Position numbers and translations under genes: made by a program
Notes under the pieces: model-generated
Told to the model about the DNA's origin: nothing
What the model saw: the letters and a program-made list of their open reading frames with translations, nothing else
Databases searched by the model: none
Shown: one piece after another, positions 31,526 to 42,799 of the stretch
How the letters are laid out: each line of letters begins with the position of its first letter
Numbering within the stretch: position 1 is the first letter of the stretch
Assembly (NCBI GenBank): GCA_018136815.1
Contig: CM030939.1
Span: 2,907,419-2,971,418 of the forward strand
Direction of reading: 5' to 3'
DNA length: 64,000 bases
Source of the DNA: Isochrysis galbana
Lineage: Eukaryota; Haptophyta; Isochrysidales; Isochrysidaceae

Positions 31526-32056
31526 AAGAGGTAGGGCGGTCAAACAGGGCTTTTAAGTACTAGTAGTATATAATATGGGGGGGTGACATTTTAGATTTTT
31601 GACCATTCTCCAAAGCCCACAACAAAACTCCCAGGGGGGCCACCTACCGCCACGAAAATCTTCGCCAGAAAATGGAAAATGGTGCGATTCTCCTCTCTCC
31701 TCCCCCCTCGCCCCTCCCTTGCACCTTGCACACGCTCTGGGGCTCTACCGGTACAGAACCGCGGCGCCCGCCGCGGGAGTGATAGACGTATATTTTGATA
31801 CATAGTATTCATCATTCATCACACCAGTTTCCGCTTTTTGATCCGTCCCACTCATCGACCGCCCGAGATTGATATTGATCGTCTGCCTGCTGAATGAAGG
31901 CAAGACGTCATCTGCGCAGCCCTCAGCGCACCTCGTAGTGCGCGCATACGGCCCCCTAGGCCACACGCGTACCCGCCCTGACCACCCCGACCCGCCCCTC
32001 GCAGGATTCGCCCTCGCCCGACCTTGTCACCGACTTCCAGCTTCTCAACGCTGTAG
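31526..32056 (+). repeat. LINE 5' region, copy B (truncated ORF1 start)
   Basis: About 530 bp match 51795-52265: GTAGGGCGGTCAAACAGGGC, GACCATTCTCCAAAGCCCAC versus its copy, GGGGCTCTACCGGTA, GCCTAGGGGGCC-type block, and GACTTCCAGCTTCTCAACGC. The match stops exactly where the methyltransferase fragment starts. Confidence 0.65.
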
Positions 32057-32163
32057 GCATCCAATGGGTCGCCATCGCTCCAGCTACACCGACGTAGGTG
32101 CGGCTGCGAAGAGTGCCACTGTGCGGTGAAGGAGAGAGATTAGCCATGGCTGACTCACAACCA
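32057..32163 (-). pseudogene. C-terminal fragment of the retrotransposon methyltransferase, copy 2
   Basis: On the minus strand MANLSPSPHSGTLRSRTYVG and GVAGAMATHWM match the C-terminus of the domain at 2050-2260, with a few substitutions. The catalytic part is absent. It is joined to LINE sequence on the left and gag-like sequence on the right. Confidence 0.75.
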
Positions 32164-32335
32164 TGTCGAAACAAGCGAATGCTTGTTCGTGGCCGGATAT
32201 GGTTGTTGAGGCCCGCTATCATCTCGAGGAGGGCAGCGTACTCTCGGTCGCGCTTTTCGTCGCGAAGTTGTTGAGCATCGATCGTGGACTGCATGTGAGC
32301 AAGGCGGTCGGCCAAGAGGTCGGCGACGCCCCCCT
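32164..32335 (-). pseudogene. Coiled-coil gag-like fragment
   Basis: The minus-strand reading MADRLAHMQSTIDAQQLRDE followed by REYAALLEMIAGLNNHI is a heptad-rich helix, in frame with the methyltransferase end. It looks like the start of a retroelement Gag, but has no match to the Gag at 6012-7814. Confidence 0.4.
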
Positions 32336-32394
32336 CAAGATATTAAAGGGGAGGAGCCGCACGCTTGCGGCTCCCAGCCACAGGAGCCAGGGGA

Positions 32395-33388
32395 TGCGAT
32401 ACCTCGCAGAGAAGTTAGAGTCACGGAAGACGAAAGATTCATAAGCAGATTTAACAACATCTGGCTACACGCTGACACCGATTACTTAAAAGAGATAGCC
32501 GGCACCGGGAATATGGCGAAAGCCGAAGAAATCCAATACTACCACCAACCGGCAAAATGGGAGGGCGGATATAAAGGCCCGAGATTTATGGAATACCCGC
32601 TGGCGGATGAATACGCCATACAAAAAGGAAGGGTCGCACTAGACGCGATCACCGTCTCCGACATCACCAAAGAAGTGATCAAAACAAATCGGAAAAACGC
32701 CCCACAAGCGGCGAGGACCGCGTGGGAGAATAGACTTAGCATCACGAAAGAGGAATGGAAACACATAGCTAGACTATACACAATGCCGCTGCTAAAACAC
32801 ACGGATAAACACCTACACTTCAAACATATCACGCACAGAAGGATCGGCACTAGAAATAGATTCCCAGACAGCCCGACAGACAAATGCAGACTATGCCACG
32901 GCCACCGAGAAGACTCGTGCCATCTAGCATGGTGCCCCGCGACGAAAACGATATTCGAAACAATAGACGCCCTTACAAAACACACGCCTACTGCTAAGAG
33001 ATCGCGTGCACAGAAAGTGAAAGATAGACTCTTCGCATACCCCGGTACGAGCACTCCCGATAGCCTAAAAGCGCTCTACATAATAGCATGGAAACACATA
33101 ATAAAAGACTTCTACAGAGTAGAGTTCGAGGCGCACAACTACCACTATATACCAGTCCTGGAGTCCACGCTGATAAGATTCGCCACCCTGGTCCGAGGCA
33201 ATGTTCCGCCGGATCCTCATAATTCTATGCGCACGTATAAGGCCGCTCAGGGGAGAAAACCTAAGATAAAAAAAATGACAGAACTCAGCAACCCTGTATT
33301 TACCAAGGATGAACAAGGCAGGCTACAACTAAGTAAAGAATTTGGCCTAGTAGCAAAAGCCCTCGGCCTAGCTGAGAGGCTCGCATGA
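32395..33388 (+). CDS. LINE ORF2 C-terminal part, copy B
   Basis: Open from about 32430 (ISRFNNIWLHADTDYLKEIA), with an internal ATG at 32513, to TGA 33386-33388. It has the zinc finger CRLCHGHREDSCHLAWC in the same spacing as copy A, and the shared closing block (DRLF, ALYIIAWKHIIKDFYRVEFE, QGRKPKIKKM). RT is absent. It differs enough from copies A and C to be another subfamily. Confidence 0.75.
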
Positions 33389-33732
33389 AAAGACGCGACA
33401 ACCCGCTCCGACCGTATGTCAAGACTGGAGACCGACCATAACTACGGACATGCCGGACGAACGGACTTACACACTAGTACGACTACACCCCGAAGCACTT
33501 ACATTATAAACAAGTCACTCAACGGAACAAGAGGGAGGCGAGAACATACCGTTGGGGACAGGTGCACCCCGCTCAGCTCTGACCCCCCAAACGACCCGGG
33601 CCCCTAAGTAGAGCACGAGGGGAGTTGCCGCAAGGCAGGGAGGGAGGGAGAGGAAGGAGAGAGCGTGGCTTCGTGAGTGTCTTCCATTGCCACGGGCGAG
33701 GCGAGAATATTAAAAAGTTTTTTTTTCCGCCT
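33389..33732 (+). repeat. LINE copy B 3' UTR and tail
   Basis: It contains GGGGACAGGTGCACCCCGC, CCCCTAAGTAGAGCACG, GTTGCCGCAAGGC and ends GGGCGAGGCGAGAATATTAA followed by AAAG and a ten-T run. It matches 28479-28675 and parts of 25780-25945. Confidence 0.6.
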
Positions 33733-34715
33733 CTTGCGATGGGCATCCCCTTCTTGGGTGTCCCATCGGGGGGGGTGTTGCGGTCGGGGGGAGAGCCGCC
33801 CCTTTGGGCTTCCCAAAGAGAGGCCCTCTCTCTTTACTTTCCCGCCTTCGCGTGTTTTGGTTTCTCCCTTCGGGTTGCATCCTCTCCGTCCGATCGGGAT
33901 CCTCCGATCCCGATCTCCCTCTCTTTCCCCCGTGTGTTAGGATAGGGGTGATCGCTCTCGATCCCCCTCCCTTGTTTTCTCATGTGTGCGCCCCCTTTCT
34001 TTCCTTGTGCGCGCCCCGTGTGTTTCCCGTTTCCCGCGCTTTCTCTTGTCCCAGAGTTCCGAGAGTCGCGCCCATGGCCGCACTCCCCGGGGCTCTGGGC
34101 GAGCTCTCTCGACCACCGTCGCCCCAGGCTTGTGTGAGCGGTGTTCCCGCCGGTGCCATGCCTCCATCCAGCCCCAGCGCTCCTTGTGCTCAGCCCTCCG
34201 TGAGCACGGTCGCCCCTGGAGAGCCCCATCCCTTGTCTCAACAATCTTTAGAGTCCCAATCCACATCCACAGCCACAGCCACTCCACTCCGCCAGTCACA
34301 ATACCCTCGGTTGTCCGCCAATGTCGACCAAGGTCCCGCCCAACTACACTTTAAAAATTTCACCGTCCAACCACAGAAACCCACCGCCGGAATAGCACCC
34401 CCTCTCAATCTTCAATTTCAAGCATCGACGAGAAGGCGTGTAGCGAATAACAGAGGCGATGCCTTTCATGGCTGTGTAATTGGCCAGTAGCGAAGGGCGG
34501 AGGCGATACCATCAATGGAAGTGAAAGTGGCTTGAGCTAGGCGAGCTTGTTGCACTCGGTGTGCTATTTGTCGTCCCCTTGACCACCCCTAGGCACGAGG
34601 TAGATGGCTAACTCCCCAGCCCTAGGCATGTGATGGCGAGCGCGAGAAGGCACAGTGCATGTCGTCCCCTCCAGCACCCCTTATAGCCCACGTGTGCTGG
34701 CGCGCCAGCAACCAA
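33733..34715. other. Region with Pro/Ser-rich open frame of unclear nature
   Basis: ATG 34074 opens MAALPGALGELSRPP, about 138 residues, rich in Pro, Ser, Gln and Thr, ending TAG 34488-34490. It follows a LINE tail, so it could be a LINE ORF1 start or a host gene fragment. 34491-34715 shows nothing beyond the ispD 3' flank. Confidence 0.3.
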
Positions 34716-35884
34716 TCAAGCGGCGCGTGATTTGAGGATCTCCTTGGCGATCACGATATCCTCGGGTGTCGTGAGCTTGAGGTTGGTGTACTCACCGAGC
34801 GTAATCTTGACCGGTTTGCCGATCTGTGCGATGAGTTGCCCGGCTGAGGATCAGACGTCTCGGCGGTTCAAGTGACAGCCTGCGCTGTCTTCACCCACAG
34901 GAGTGCAGCAGAGACAATAGCACGAGCCAAGCTGGGTGGTGAATTGACTTGTGGTTGGATGCCGCACACCTGCTCGACTACCGAGACATCATCCGTCACT
35001 TCGAGGTTGTTCTCGTTGCACTGGCGAAAGCCCTCCCGAAGAATCTGGCCCGGGAAACAGGAGCAAAATTTCGTTGAACCGGGCAGTGCACCCGCTCACT
35101 CCAGCCGTTGATATCACCCCTCTCACATCCCGGGATTGTGCCACCCTCACCTCGGGGCGAACAACCTGTGGCGTGTGGATCTCCCACAGTGTCTTCCGGT
35201 CAAGTGTGCGCTTCACAAACTCGCCATCCTGAGATTCCTTTACCGTCGCCTTCATCGGCACGGCAAGAACCTGCAAGGGCGGGCCGTGCGCGCTGCCGAT
35301 GAGCCGAGCTGAGCAGTGAATGTTAGGCCAGCGGGCCGCTAGGCACGTCTTGACAAGACGGGGGAGCTCGCACAGGCTGAGGGTGCACTAACCGCAGCGC
35401 CGTGTTCCGCGGCGTCGTCCAGGCAGCGGTGTATCTCGTCGAGAGTCACAAGCGGCCTCGCCGCGTCGTGCACAGCGACCAGCGTGCACGAGTCGTCAAC
35501 CATCGCAAGTCCGTTTTCGACTGAGTTCTGCCGCTCTGCGCCCGGCGGCGCAAAGACGATGCGCTCGTCGGCGTCAGCGGCGGCTGCGACGAAGTCAAGC
35601 GTGCGAAACTCAGGCGCAAGCACCACCACCAGCTTGGCCAGCCCCTCCACTCGCTGCAGCAGCTCGATCGAGAGCTGGAGGACCGACTTGCCGTCGAGTT
35701 CGAGAAACTGCTTGGGCATCGGCTTGCCCTTGCTGTCTGTTGCGCCCATCCGCTTGCCCGAGCCGCCGGCGAGAAGGACGGCGGCGACGCGCTCACTCGG
35801 GCCCAGCATACGCACCGTGGGCACGCGCACGCACAGCGCGCCGCTCAGCGCGAGCAGAAGCGAGAGAGCGCGCGTCGGCATCAT
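34716..35884 (-). CDS. ispD: 2-C-methyl-D-erythritol 4-phosphate cytidylyltransferase (plastid MEP pathway)
   Basis: Four exons (35884-35393, 35270-35151, 35044-34970, 34823-34716) join in phase 0 and give 264 aa. The first about 30 residues ([19 protein letters not shown]) form a signal/transit leader as in secondary plastids. [14 protein letters not shown] is the CTP-binding loop, [47 protein letters not shown] and [17 protein letters not shown] are the remaining IspD signatures in order. Length and motifs are complete. It makes CDP-methylerythritol for isoprenoid synthesis in the plastid. A GTGAG inside exon 4 is not used, because the family motif runs through it. Confidence 0.93.
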
Positions 35885-36300
35885 CTCGCCGTCGTCGGGC
35901 TCAACTCTCTCTCTCCCCCTCCCCGTCTCTCTCTCTCCTCTTCTCGTCCCTCCCTTCCCTCTCTCTTCTCTCCTCCTCTATCTTCTCTTCTCATCTACTC
36001 TCTTTGTTGTTCTTCTCCTGGCTTCCCCTCCTCCCTCTTCTTCCTCCCCTCTCTCCCTCTCCTCTCGACTCCCGGCCCCATAATCTTTCCCCACTCGCTC
36101 CTCTCGCTCGTCCTCTCTTATTTTCTCTCTTCCATCTTCTCTCGCTCCCCTCTCTCTTCTCTCTTTGTGCTCCTTCTTCTCCCTCCTCTTCTCCCTCTTC
36201 TCCCTCTTTTTCTCCCCTCGCTTCTCTCTCCTCTCTCCTCTCTCTCTTCCCTCGACCGTCTTTCGTTTCCCCCTTCACTTCTTCATCTCCTTCTTGTAAT
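35885..36300. promoter_or_regulatory. Homopyrimidine tract upstream of ispD
   Basis: About 400 bp of plus-strand CT runs begin 20 bp upstream of the ispD start. A TCTCTC/CCTCC pattern prevails, so the coding strand is purine-rich here, opposite to several neighbours. Confidence 0.4.
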
Positions 36301-36469
36301 TTCCTCTAGGAGTACAATATTTCTCCCCGCCTCTCCTTCCCCCTCCTCGCTGTCTCTCAGCTCCCACTTCTCACGCTGCTGCTGGCAGATCTCTTCCCTC
36401 TCTCCACTGGCCAACGTGCGCGAGGATGCTGCGCTCTCTCGCGAAAGTATTTAGGGACAGAGTAATAAT

Positions 36470-36765
36470 CAAAGATTGCAATAGTTATGGCCCGCCCGGC
36501 CTAAGGGCGACGAAAATTTTGGGGGTTGTAAGCGCTTACAACTCTGGATTTTACGTCCTTTCATAAGCGTTTATACGCGTGTAAGCGCTTACGTAAGCGG
36601 TTATTCGGGGGGTTTTGAGTCATCTCAACAGTGACCCAAGAGTGGCTCAACTGCGAGATTTCTTGAGTCGCCGCTCTTGAGTTACTCTTGAGCCAGGACT
36701 CTCAAACTCTTCTAGTGGGGAGAGTTGAGTTCGCGCGCTGTGCCAACTGTCACTCAACAAAAGAG
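36470..36765. promoter_or_regulatory. Palindrome and TTGAGT cluster before the SANT-like gene
   Basis: GTAAGCGCTTAC occurs twice (36529-36540 and 36581-36592), with CGCGT palindromes between. From 36616 to 36735 TTGAGT, TTGAGC or the reverse ACTCAA appears about ten times. Positioned directly upstream of the ATG at 36766, these look like repeated protein sites or element ends. Confidence 0.35.
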
Positions 36766-38349
36766 ATGGCGGGGGAGGAGGTGCGCGCCGCCATCCGCGC
36801 GCCCAACGATGCCCTGCACCCTGCCACGTGGGATGCAGGCCAAGGGGTATGTGTTGAAGCGGCGGAGCCTGCAGGCCCCTTTGGATCACCGCGGACAGAC
36901 ACCCTCGCCTCGCCTCGACGCCACAGGGGGTGAAGAAGCCGCGGAGCCGCAACTGGCGGTGGAGCGATGAGCGCAAGCTCAAGCTTCTCCGCCAAGTGGT
37001 CATCGCCGGGAAGAAGGCCTTCCAGACCGCACGGGGCGCGAAGGCCGACGCGGAGTTCACGTCGCAGGCAGACGTGTGGATGAACGGGGAGACGGGCATC
37101 CTCCCCGTCCTCTTCCGCAATGGTGATGGCCAGACGACTTTCACACCCAGCGAGGGCGAGCCGCTACCGGGGCACCAGTCGACGATGCTAGCGCTGAAGA
37201 AGTGGCTCAGCGTGTGTTCTGCTGCCATGCACCTTGCCCAGCCCCTCCCTCACCGCGAACGCGAACGCTTCAGCACACTCAAACTGTGCACGCCCCCCCC
37301 CCCCCCCCCTGCGGCTCGCATCGCAGGACGGCCGCCACTTGTACACGCAGGGCAAGGAGCAGGCGGAGCCCATCGACGTGGACCACCCCACCAACACCAC
37401 CGGAACAAAGGCCGAGGAGGATCTCACGGAGTTCCAAACCCTACTCATCGAGGTGGCTGCGTTCAAGCGCGAGGCTGAGCTGGAGGCCACGGAGAACGGA
37501 GAACAAGGTGGCGAAGGCGGCAGAGATGGCTGCGAGGTCCGCGCAGGATGCGGCGGCAAAGGCAGCGTACAAGGATTTGTCTGTGGAAGAGTTGATGGTA
37601 AGTGGCGTTACCTTCCTGCCCTCTTGCCTCTTGCACGCTCGTACACATTCTCAACTCCATCCCTTGACGGTATCCCCCCTATGGCCATAATGTAGGCTGC
37701 TGACGCCATGGGTCAGCGCATGAAGACAAGCGCGTCAAGTGCGGAGAGCACGGCATCGTCGACTGCCGACTTGCCCGACCGCATCTCAGTGGAGAACTGG
37801 CTCATCGAGTACGCGTGCGAGGAGGTGAAGGAGATGTGCCTGTCGGTGGACGACATCGTGAAGACGAAGGAAAAGTGGCCCAAGGGGTATGGCTTGGAGT
37901 GCGACGACGAGTTGACGTATTTTTTTGTGCGCTCACTCACCAAGCGACCCAATGCACAAGGCCGCAAGGCCGGCGCCGCGCGTGACAGCATCGCTGAGTT
38001 GGTGGCGATGCGCAAGCAGGACAAGGAAGGAGAGAAGAAGGAAAGGGCGGCCGAGTTGCAGGCTGCTGCTGATCGAGAGGAGCGGGCCGCCGCACGTGAT
38101 GAGCAGCGCTTGCAGCTCATGCGACAGGAGATGGCGCACCGCGTTGAGATGGACGCTGCCAAGCTAAAGGCACAAGAAGTTGAGCGCATGCGGGCCGCAC
38201 GCCGCGAGGAGTCACGAGAGGAGCGCGAGGAGCGCCGGGAGGAGCGGCAAGCTGAGATGCACAAGAACTTGATGCAAATGATGGCGCAGTTTGCGCAGGC
38301 ACAAAAGGCAATGGTCGAGGGCATTGCATCGGCGCGTGGTGGTGCTTGA
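36766..38349 (+). pseudogene. SANT/Myb-like domain plus coiled-coil protein with a 7-bp frame-breaking duplication
   Basis: Exons 36766-36846, 36927-37211, 37327-37597 and 37696-38349 have good GT-AG borders. Exon 2 has the SANT-like core RNWRWSDERKLKLLRQVV. Exon 3 carries GGAGAAC twice in tandem near 37492-37505; removing one copy joins EATEN to KVAKAAEMAARSAQ and keeps phase with exon 4, whereas with both copies the frame is lost. Exon 4 has LPDRISVENWLIEYACEEVK and then about 150 residues of Glu/Arg/Ala coiled coil. Similar proteins are known as DNA-binding or Harbinger-type accessory factors, but I cannot name this one. The duplication could be a real null allele or an assembly error. Confidence 0.6.
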
Positions 38350-38534
38350 GCTCAGTATCACACAACAAGGGGTAGTGCGTTGTGCCTTGGCGTTCGCCTC
38401 CGCATGCTTTGTCTTGCTTACCACTGGCGCTTCTTCCTTCTTGGTTGAAGAGTTTTAGTTGTATTTTCCATTGTAAGAAGTAAATGGCAAAAGGTGCGAC
38501 TAATAGCAACTCGCCTCTCCCCTCCCCCTCTCTC
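38350..38534. other. Short intergenic spacer
   Basis: No repeat or gene was identified between the stop and the dispersed repeat. Confidence 0.3.
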
Positions 38535-38945
38535 CCTAATGCGCGGTCAAATGACAAAATGCCTATCGGGACGCGCGCGGCCCCGCGCAGGTGGAGCGCG
38601 CAGGCGAGACGCGCAGCGCGCAACGCGAGCGTCGGCCGGTCGCGCACAGCGAGTGCGGCGAGCAGCGAGCAGCCGGTCCACGGTCCACGGCCGCGAAGGC
38701 GGCGGCGGGCCCCGCCGCCGCACCTCCGCCCGCCGCCGCGCCGCCTCCCTCCTCCCTCCCCACGCAGTAGGCGGCCCACGTGCATAGGGAGTAGCACGGT
38801 CCCATCGTGCGCGGGCGCGCGGGCGCGCCGCCCGTGTAGCGGCAGCAGCACAGCGCGCGCAGCAGCAAGTGCAGCCGCGCAAGCTCCGAGTCGGCCGTGG
38901 TGCCCGCGCCGAAGAGCAACTCCCCACTTGGCCGTGCAGCTCCTT
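38535..38945. repeat. 380-bp GC-rich dispersed repeat, copy 2
   Basis: This is a direct repeat of 9134-9512 with small indels, for example the doubled GAGCAGC and GGTCCAC. It starts AATGCGCGGTCAAATGAC and ends GAAGAGCAACTCCCCACTTGG. Confidence 0.6.
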
Positions 38946-39149
38946 GTGTGTCACGGGTGGTTTTGCGTGGTGTGTGGTGTGCACCCTGCCTCCTGCCTAG
39001 AACTAGAACTTCTATTGGGATGAGGAGGGGGAGAGGGCCGCATGAGTCGAGCCGTGATCTCCCCCCTTCTCTCCTTGTTCGCTTGTGTGAGTCTCCCACG
39101 CAATCCCCCCGTGTGTGCGTTTGATTTGCAAGCGATACTGTTAGTGTAC

Positions 39150-39225
39150 CGCGCCCTCGGCGGGGGGCCCGAAGGAGACGGGAGTCGCCGCGGCACGCTC
39201 CATCGCGTCTAAGTATAAACTTAGT
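39150..39225 (-). repeat. Retroposon-family 5' end on minus strand
   Basis: On the minus strand CAACTAAGTTTATACTTAG precedes ATGGAGCGTGCCGCGGC and TTCGGGCCCCCCGCC, matching 13405-13310. The body of this copy would extend left and may include the 38535-38945 repeat. Confidence 0.5.
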
Positions 39226-39462
39226 TGTTCTAACGTTGCACCTATCACGGACAAACCTCTCACCCTCCCTTGTGCGCCTTAGACTTAGATAGGCTCCATC
39301 CAGGGGCGTCGACATGGGCCGGCGACGCGCCAGCCAAGGGACGCGGCGGCGGTGTGTTGGCGAGCCTTTGCAGCGGCAATCACCGACATGATAGAGCAAC
39401 GAAAGGCCAAGTCGGTACGGATTGGGCTTAACCTCGTTGTGCACAAAGTTTGTCGAATGAAC

Positions 39463-42221
39463 TCAGACGTCGGTGACCTCGTCTGAGTCAAGGTCAAGTA
39501 CGCTCTCAAGCTTCAGCCGCAGTGCCGCGGCATCAGCATTGGCATCACCACTGTCCATTGCGATTGCGGAGCACGGCTCGCCGCTGCCTGCTTCTTTCTC
39601 TCTCTGTTCTCGCACCTGCTTGCCCGTTTCGAGGATGGCCTCCTCGCTAACCTCAATTAGGTCTCGGCCTAGCACTCCCTCCACCACCGCACGGAGAGCA
39701 CCCTTTTCCGTCTTGCTCGCTAGCAAGCTAATAGCCTCTGCCCGTCCTAGCTGGCCCACCCGGCCGGCCCGGCCGGCTTGGTGGACGTACCCTTCCGCAG
39801 TAGAGGGTGGCGCCAAGAGGATGACAAAGGTGATGTCGCGAAAATCGAGTCCACGCGCCGATGAAACAGGCGCCACGAGCAGAGAGCTGGAGCCGGACTT
39901 GACTACCTCGCTAAATGAGCCCCGCACCCCACCGCCCTTGTCTCGCCGGAAATTCTCGGCGACTTCGAGAGGCCGGTCGCCTATGGAAGGGAAGGAAGTT
40001 GTCAAGCGGGAGAACATCCGCATCAGCACTAGGCGCGGGTGTGACCGCTAGATGAGGCAGCTGTGCGTCGCAGTCGAGCACGTCAGTAGTGAATGGGCAT
40101 ATTCGCACCCTTTGACGGAAGCAGCGCCATGACCGCATAGTTGCCCCATAGCTCCTTGCGCAAAGAAGCTGCGACCTGCAGTGAGGATGAGGGTTGTTCG
40201 AACGGTGTACGACGGGGTTAGGACAGTAGCCTTCGTGAGCGCTCGATATCTGGCAACCAGTGCGCCGTTCAACATGGCAACATGGGTATTATGAGCGAAC
40301 GGAACCAATACTTGAGTTTGGATGAGCTTGTGTGCGAGAGTCGCATATGCGCCAGAGACAGCAATGGAACCAAAGGTGCGGAGCGCAAGGCCGGAATTGG
40401 ACTACCTTCTGCTGCACCTTGCTCAGTGCATGGGGCGTCGCGCCGGCTCACCTCGAGGACATGATCCTCATCCTTTGCAAACACGACAGCTCGACCACGT
40501 CCCGAGGACAATGACGAGAAGCAGAGCTCGGTGAGGGCGGCCTGGCGTGCGGACTCGTCCTCAATCACGCACACCTGCCGGTGTAGGAGAAATGGCTGAT
40601 ATGGGGCGTTGATCCCTGGACCAAGCGTTATTCATGCCATCGAACGAACTCGTGGGCTGGCGCAAACAAACCGACTAGGCTTCGGGCTTACCTTGTGGCT
40701 GATTGAGCTCGGCAAGGCGCGCCACGTCGCCTCGCCCTCCGCCGCTTTTTCGGCCGCTGCAACCAGAGCCGCTGCTTCGTCACCTGAGCCGGCGATTTCC
40801 GCCGCCACTTTGCCACTCGCCCACATGCCTCGCTCGCCCCACTTGATTACCGATCCGTCACCATTGACGAGGGTCGGGTCGGTGAGAGCCGCCTCCGCTA
40901 CGCAACGGCGGACGAGCGAGAGCGAAACGGAAGCGCCGGTGAGGATACGCAGCGTCCCCGGTGGAGCACCACGCAGCAGCTCACGCACGGCGTCGCTCTC
41001 GGGACTGTTGCCGCAGCATACGTCAGCCTCATCAATGACGACTGCACGCAACGCGGAAAGGTCGAGAAACCCGGCAGCCTCGCCCTGGGTGTAGCAAGGA
41101 AGCTGGCCCGGTCAGGTGACTTAACGCCGTGTTAGCGGCCGCGAGCGCGGGCGCACCTCTTCCATGCTGGACTGCAGCTTAGTCATCTGCTGGGCCAGAG
41201 CCCCGGGCGTACACACTAGTACATCCGCATCGCCGAGATCACCAGCGGGGTCAGGTGGAGTCGCTTCGAGTGGCGGTAGGTCCATCTCTGGGATGGGCTC
41301 GTCCTCGTCCGCGCTCTGGCTTCGCGTGGTGACAAGGTCAGCCGAAGTGCTTGCGCCTTCCGCATATCTGGCGTTGGCATCTGATGTGCGGATGGCTGCC
41401 CTACGAGAGAGCAGTGCGAGCACGCGTGCACCCTTTGGCCCGGCATACCGGAAGAGCGAGTCGCGTGCACCCGGCTCATACGAGCGCGTAGCGCGGGAAT
41501 AGCCGCCGAGGGCTTCGTAGGTAGCGCCGGCCACCTGGCGCACGAGTTCTGCGGTGGGTGCGACGATCACAATGAGCGGGCCCCCTCTGGCTGGTACCTT
41601 GATGGTGGGCGTCCGGTAGTTAGGCGCATTGGCGTCGCTGCCGACGACAAGCTTGGGAGAAAGCACGTCGAGCACGTCTGTCGGCGAGAGCCTGTCGCCG
41701 CGCCGTTCGGCGGCCTCCATTGCGCGCGCGACCGCGTCGGCCGAGGCTTCACCACGGGCGGCCAGCTGCTCAGCTGCCGAGGTGATGGCGCACGCCACGT
41801 ACGCCAAAGTCTTGCCTGAGCCGGTCGAGGCCCTCAACACGGCATCGTAAGTGCGCCTTGCGCGGCTTTCGGTAGGCAGCCGCGCTGCGGCGAGAAGGGC
41901 GAGTGAGGCTGACTGCACGGGTGTGGGCAGGGTGAATCCTAGGTCGAACAACCGGTCGGCCAGCCAGGCGGGCGCGCCGTCCCACGCCGGAGCTTTTGGA
42001 GCCTCGGGTGCGGCTGCGTCCAGCAGCTTCTTCAGCCGCGCTGCCTCGCTGTAGTCCTCGGCGGCGATGGCGGCGTTGAGCTGAGTGACGAGCTGGTTGA
42101 TATCATCGGCGGCCGCCGCCACCACCGTCGCCCGCGACACACGTGCCACCCACGCAGGCCGCACAGAGGGCCGTACAGAAGGCCAGAGCGAGAGCAGCGC
42201 CACGCTAAACAGCGCCCACAT
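39463..42221 (-). CDS. DEAD-box RNA helicase with UVR-like motif, organelle-type leader (749 aa)
   Basis: Exons 42221-41157, 41084-40692, 40574-40452, 40326-40176 and 39980-39463 join in frame. MWALFSVALLSLWPSVRPSV is a leader; DINQLVTQLNAAIAAEDYSE with ARLKKLLD is a UVR-type helix pair. Then Q-motif-like FTLPTPVQ, motif I ASTGSGKTLA, Ia-like APTAELVRQV, TPGAL, motif II VVIDEADV, a weak motif III (TGAS), VVFAKDEDHV, motif V VSSARGLDF and motif VI YVHQAGRAGRVG follow. An insert of about 150 residues separates Ia from TPGAL. The fourth exon border is the least certain. It would unwind RNA in a plastid or mitochondrion. Confidence 0.82.
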
Positions 42222-42679
42222 GCCGCCGCCGCCGAGCCCGCAGCACCCCGTGACTAATGTTAGCCCGGTCACTCACTATGGGGGTGCGGAGGGCATCAGC
42301 TACAATGGATGAATGAAGGGCAAAATAAGCTCCCTATAGGTTCCGGTAGGATGGATCAGCAAAAAAATTTGGGGGTTCTCCGGCGAAATTTTCGAAAAAT
42401 ACCGAATTCCAGGCCTTCGAAGACGGTGCGCGAAATACAGTCGGGCCCCCCTCCGGTATATTTTTAGTGAGGCTCTTCATGCGAGGCACAAACATGGAAT
42501 GACGAGGAAGCCTGGGACGCCAACTCACTGGGTCTACAAGGCGTGGTTCTATGCACACTGGACCATAAGTCAAGCTCATAATTTTGCACTTAAATGTGTA
42601 CGAACGTATCACAAAACTCAAGACGTTTACGGACGGCATGGTCGTTTTTTTCATCCATTTCAATTGAAAATTTCAACTA
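42222..42679. other. Intergenic, no gene seen
   Basis: No supported gene or repeat. GGGGGTTCTCCGGCGAAATTTTC and similar runs are unique in the window as far as I can see. Confidence 0.3.
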
Positions 42680-42799
42680 GTGACAGCAAACGACGTCACA
42701 TCAAGAAATGCTGTCCTAGTGGCAGAGCCAATTGCCCTTTCCCGCCTCGCACATCTTGTCGAATATCGGCATTGGCGCGAAAACCGCCCGAACGTTAAC

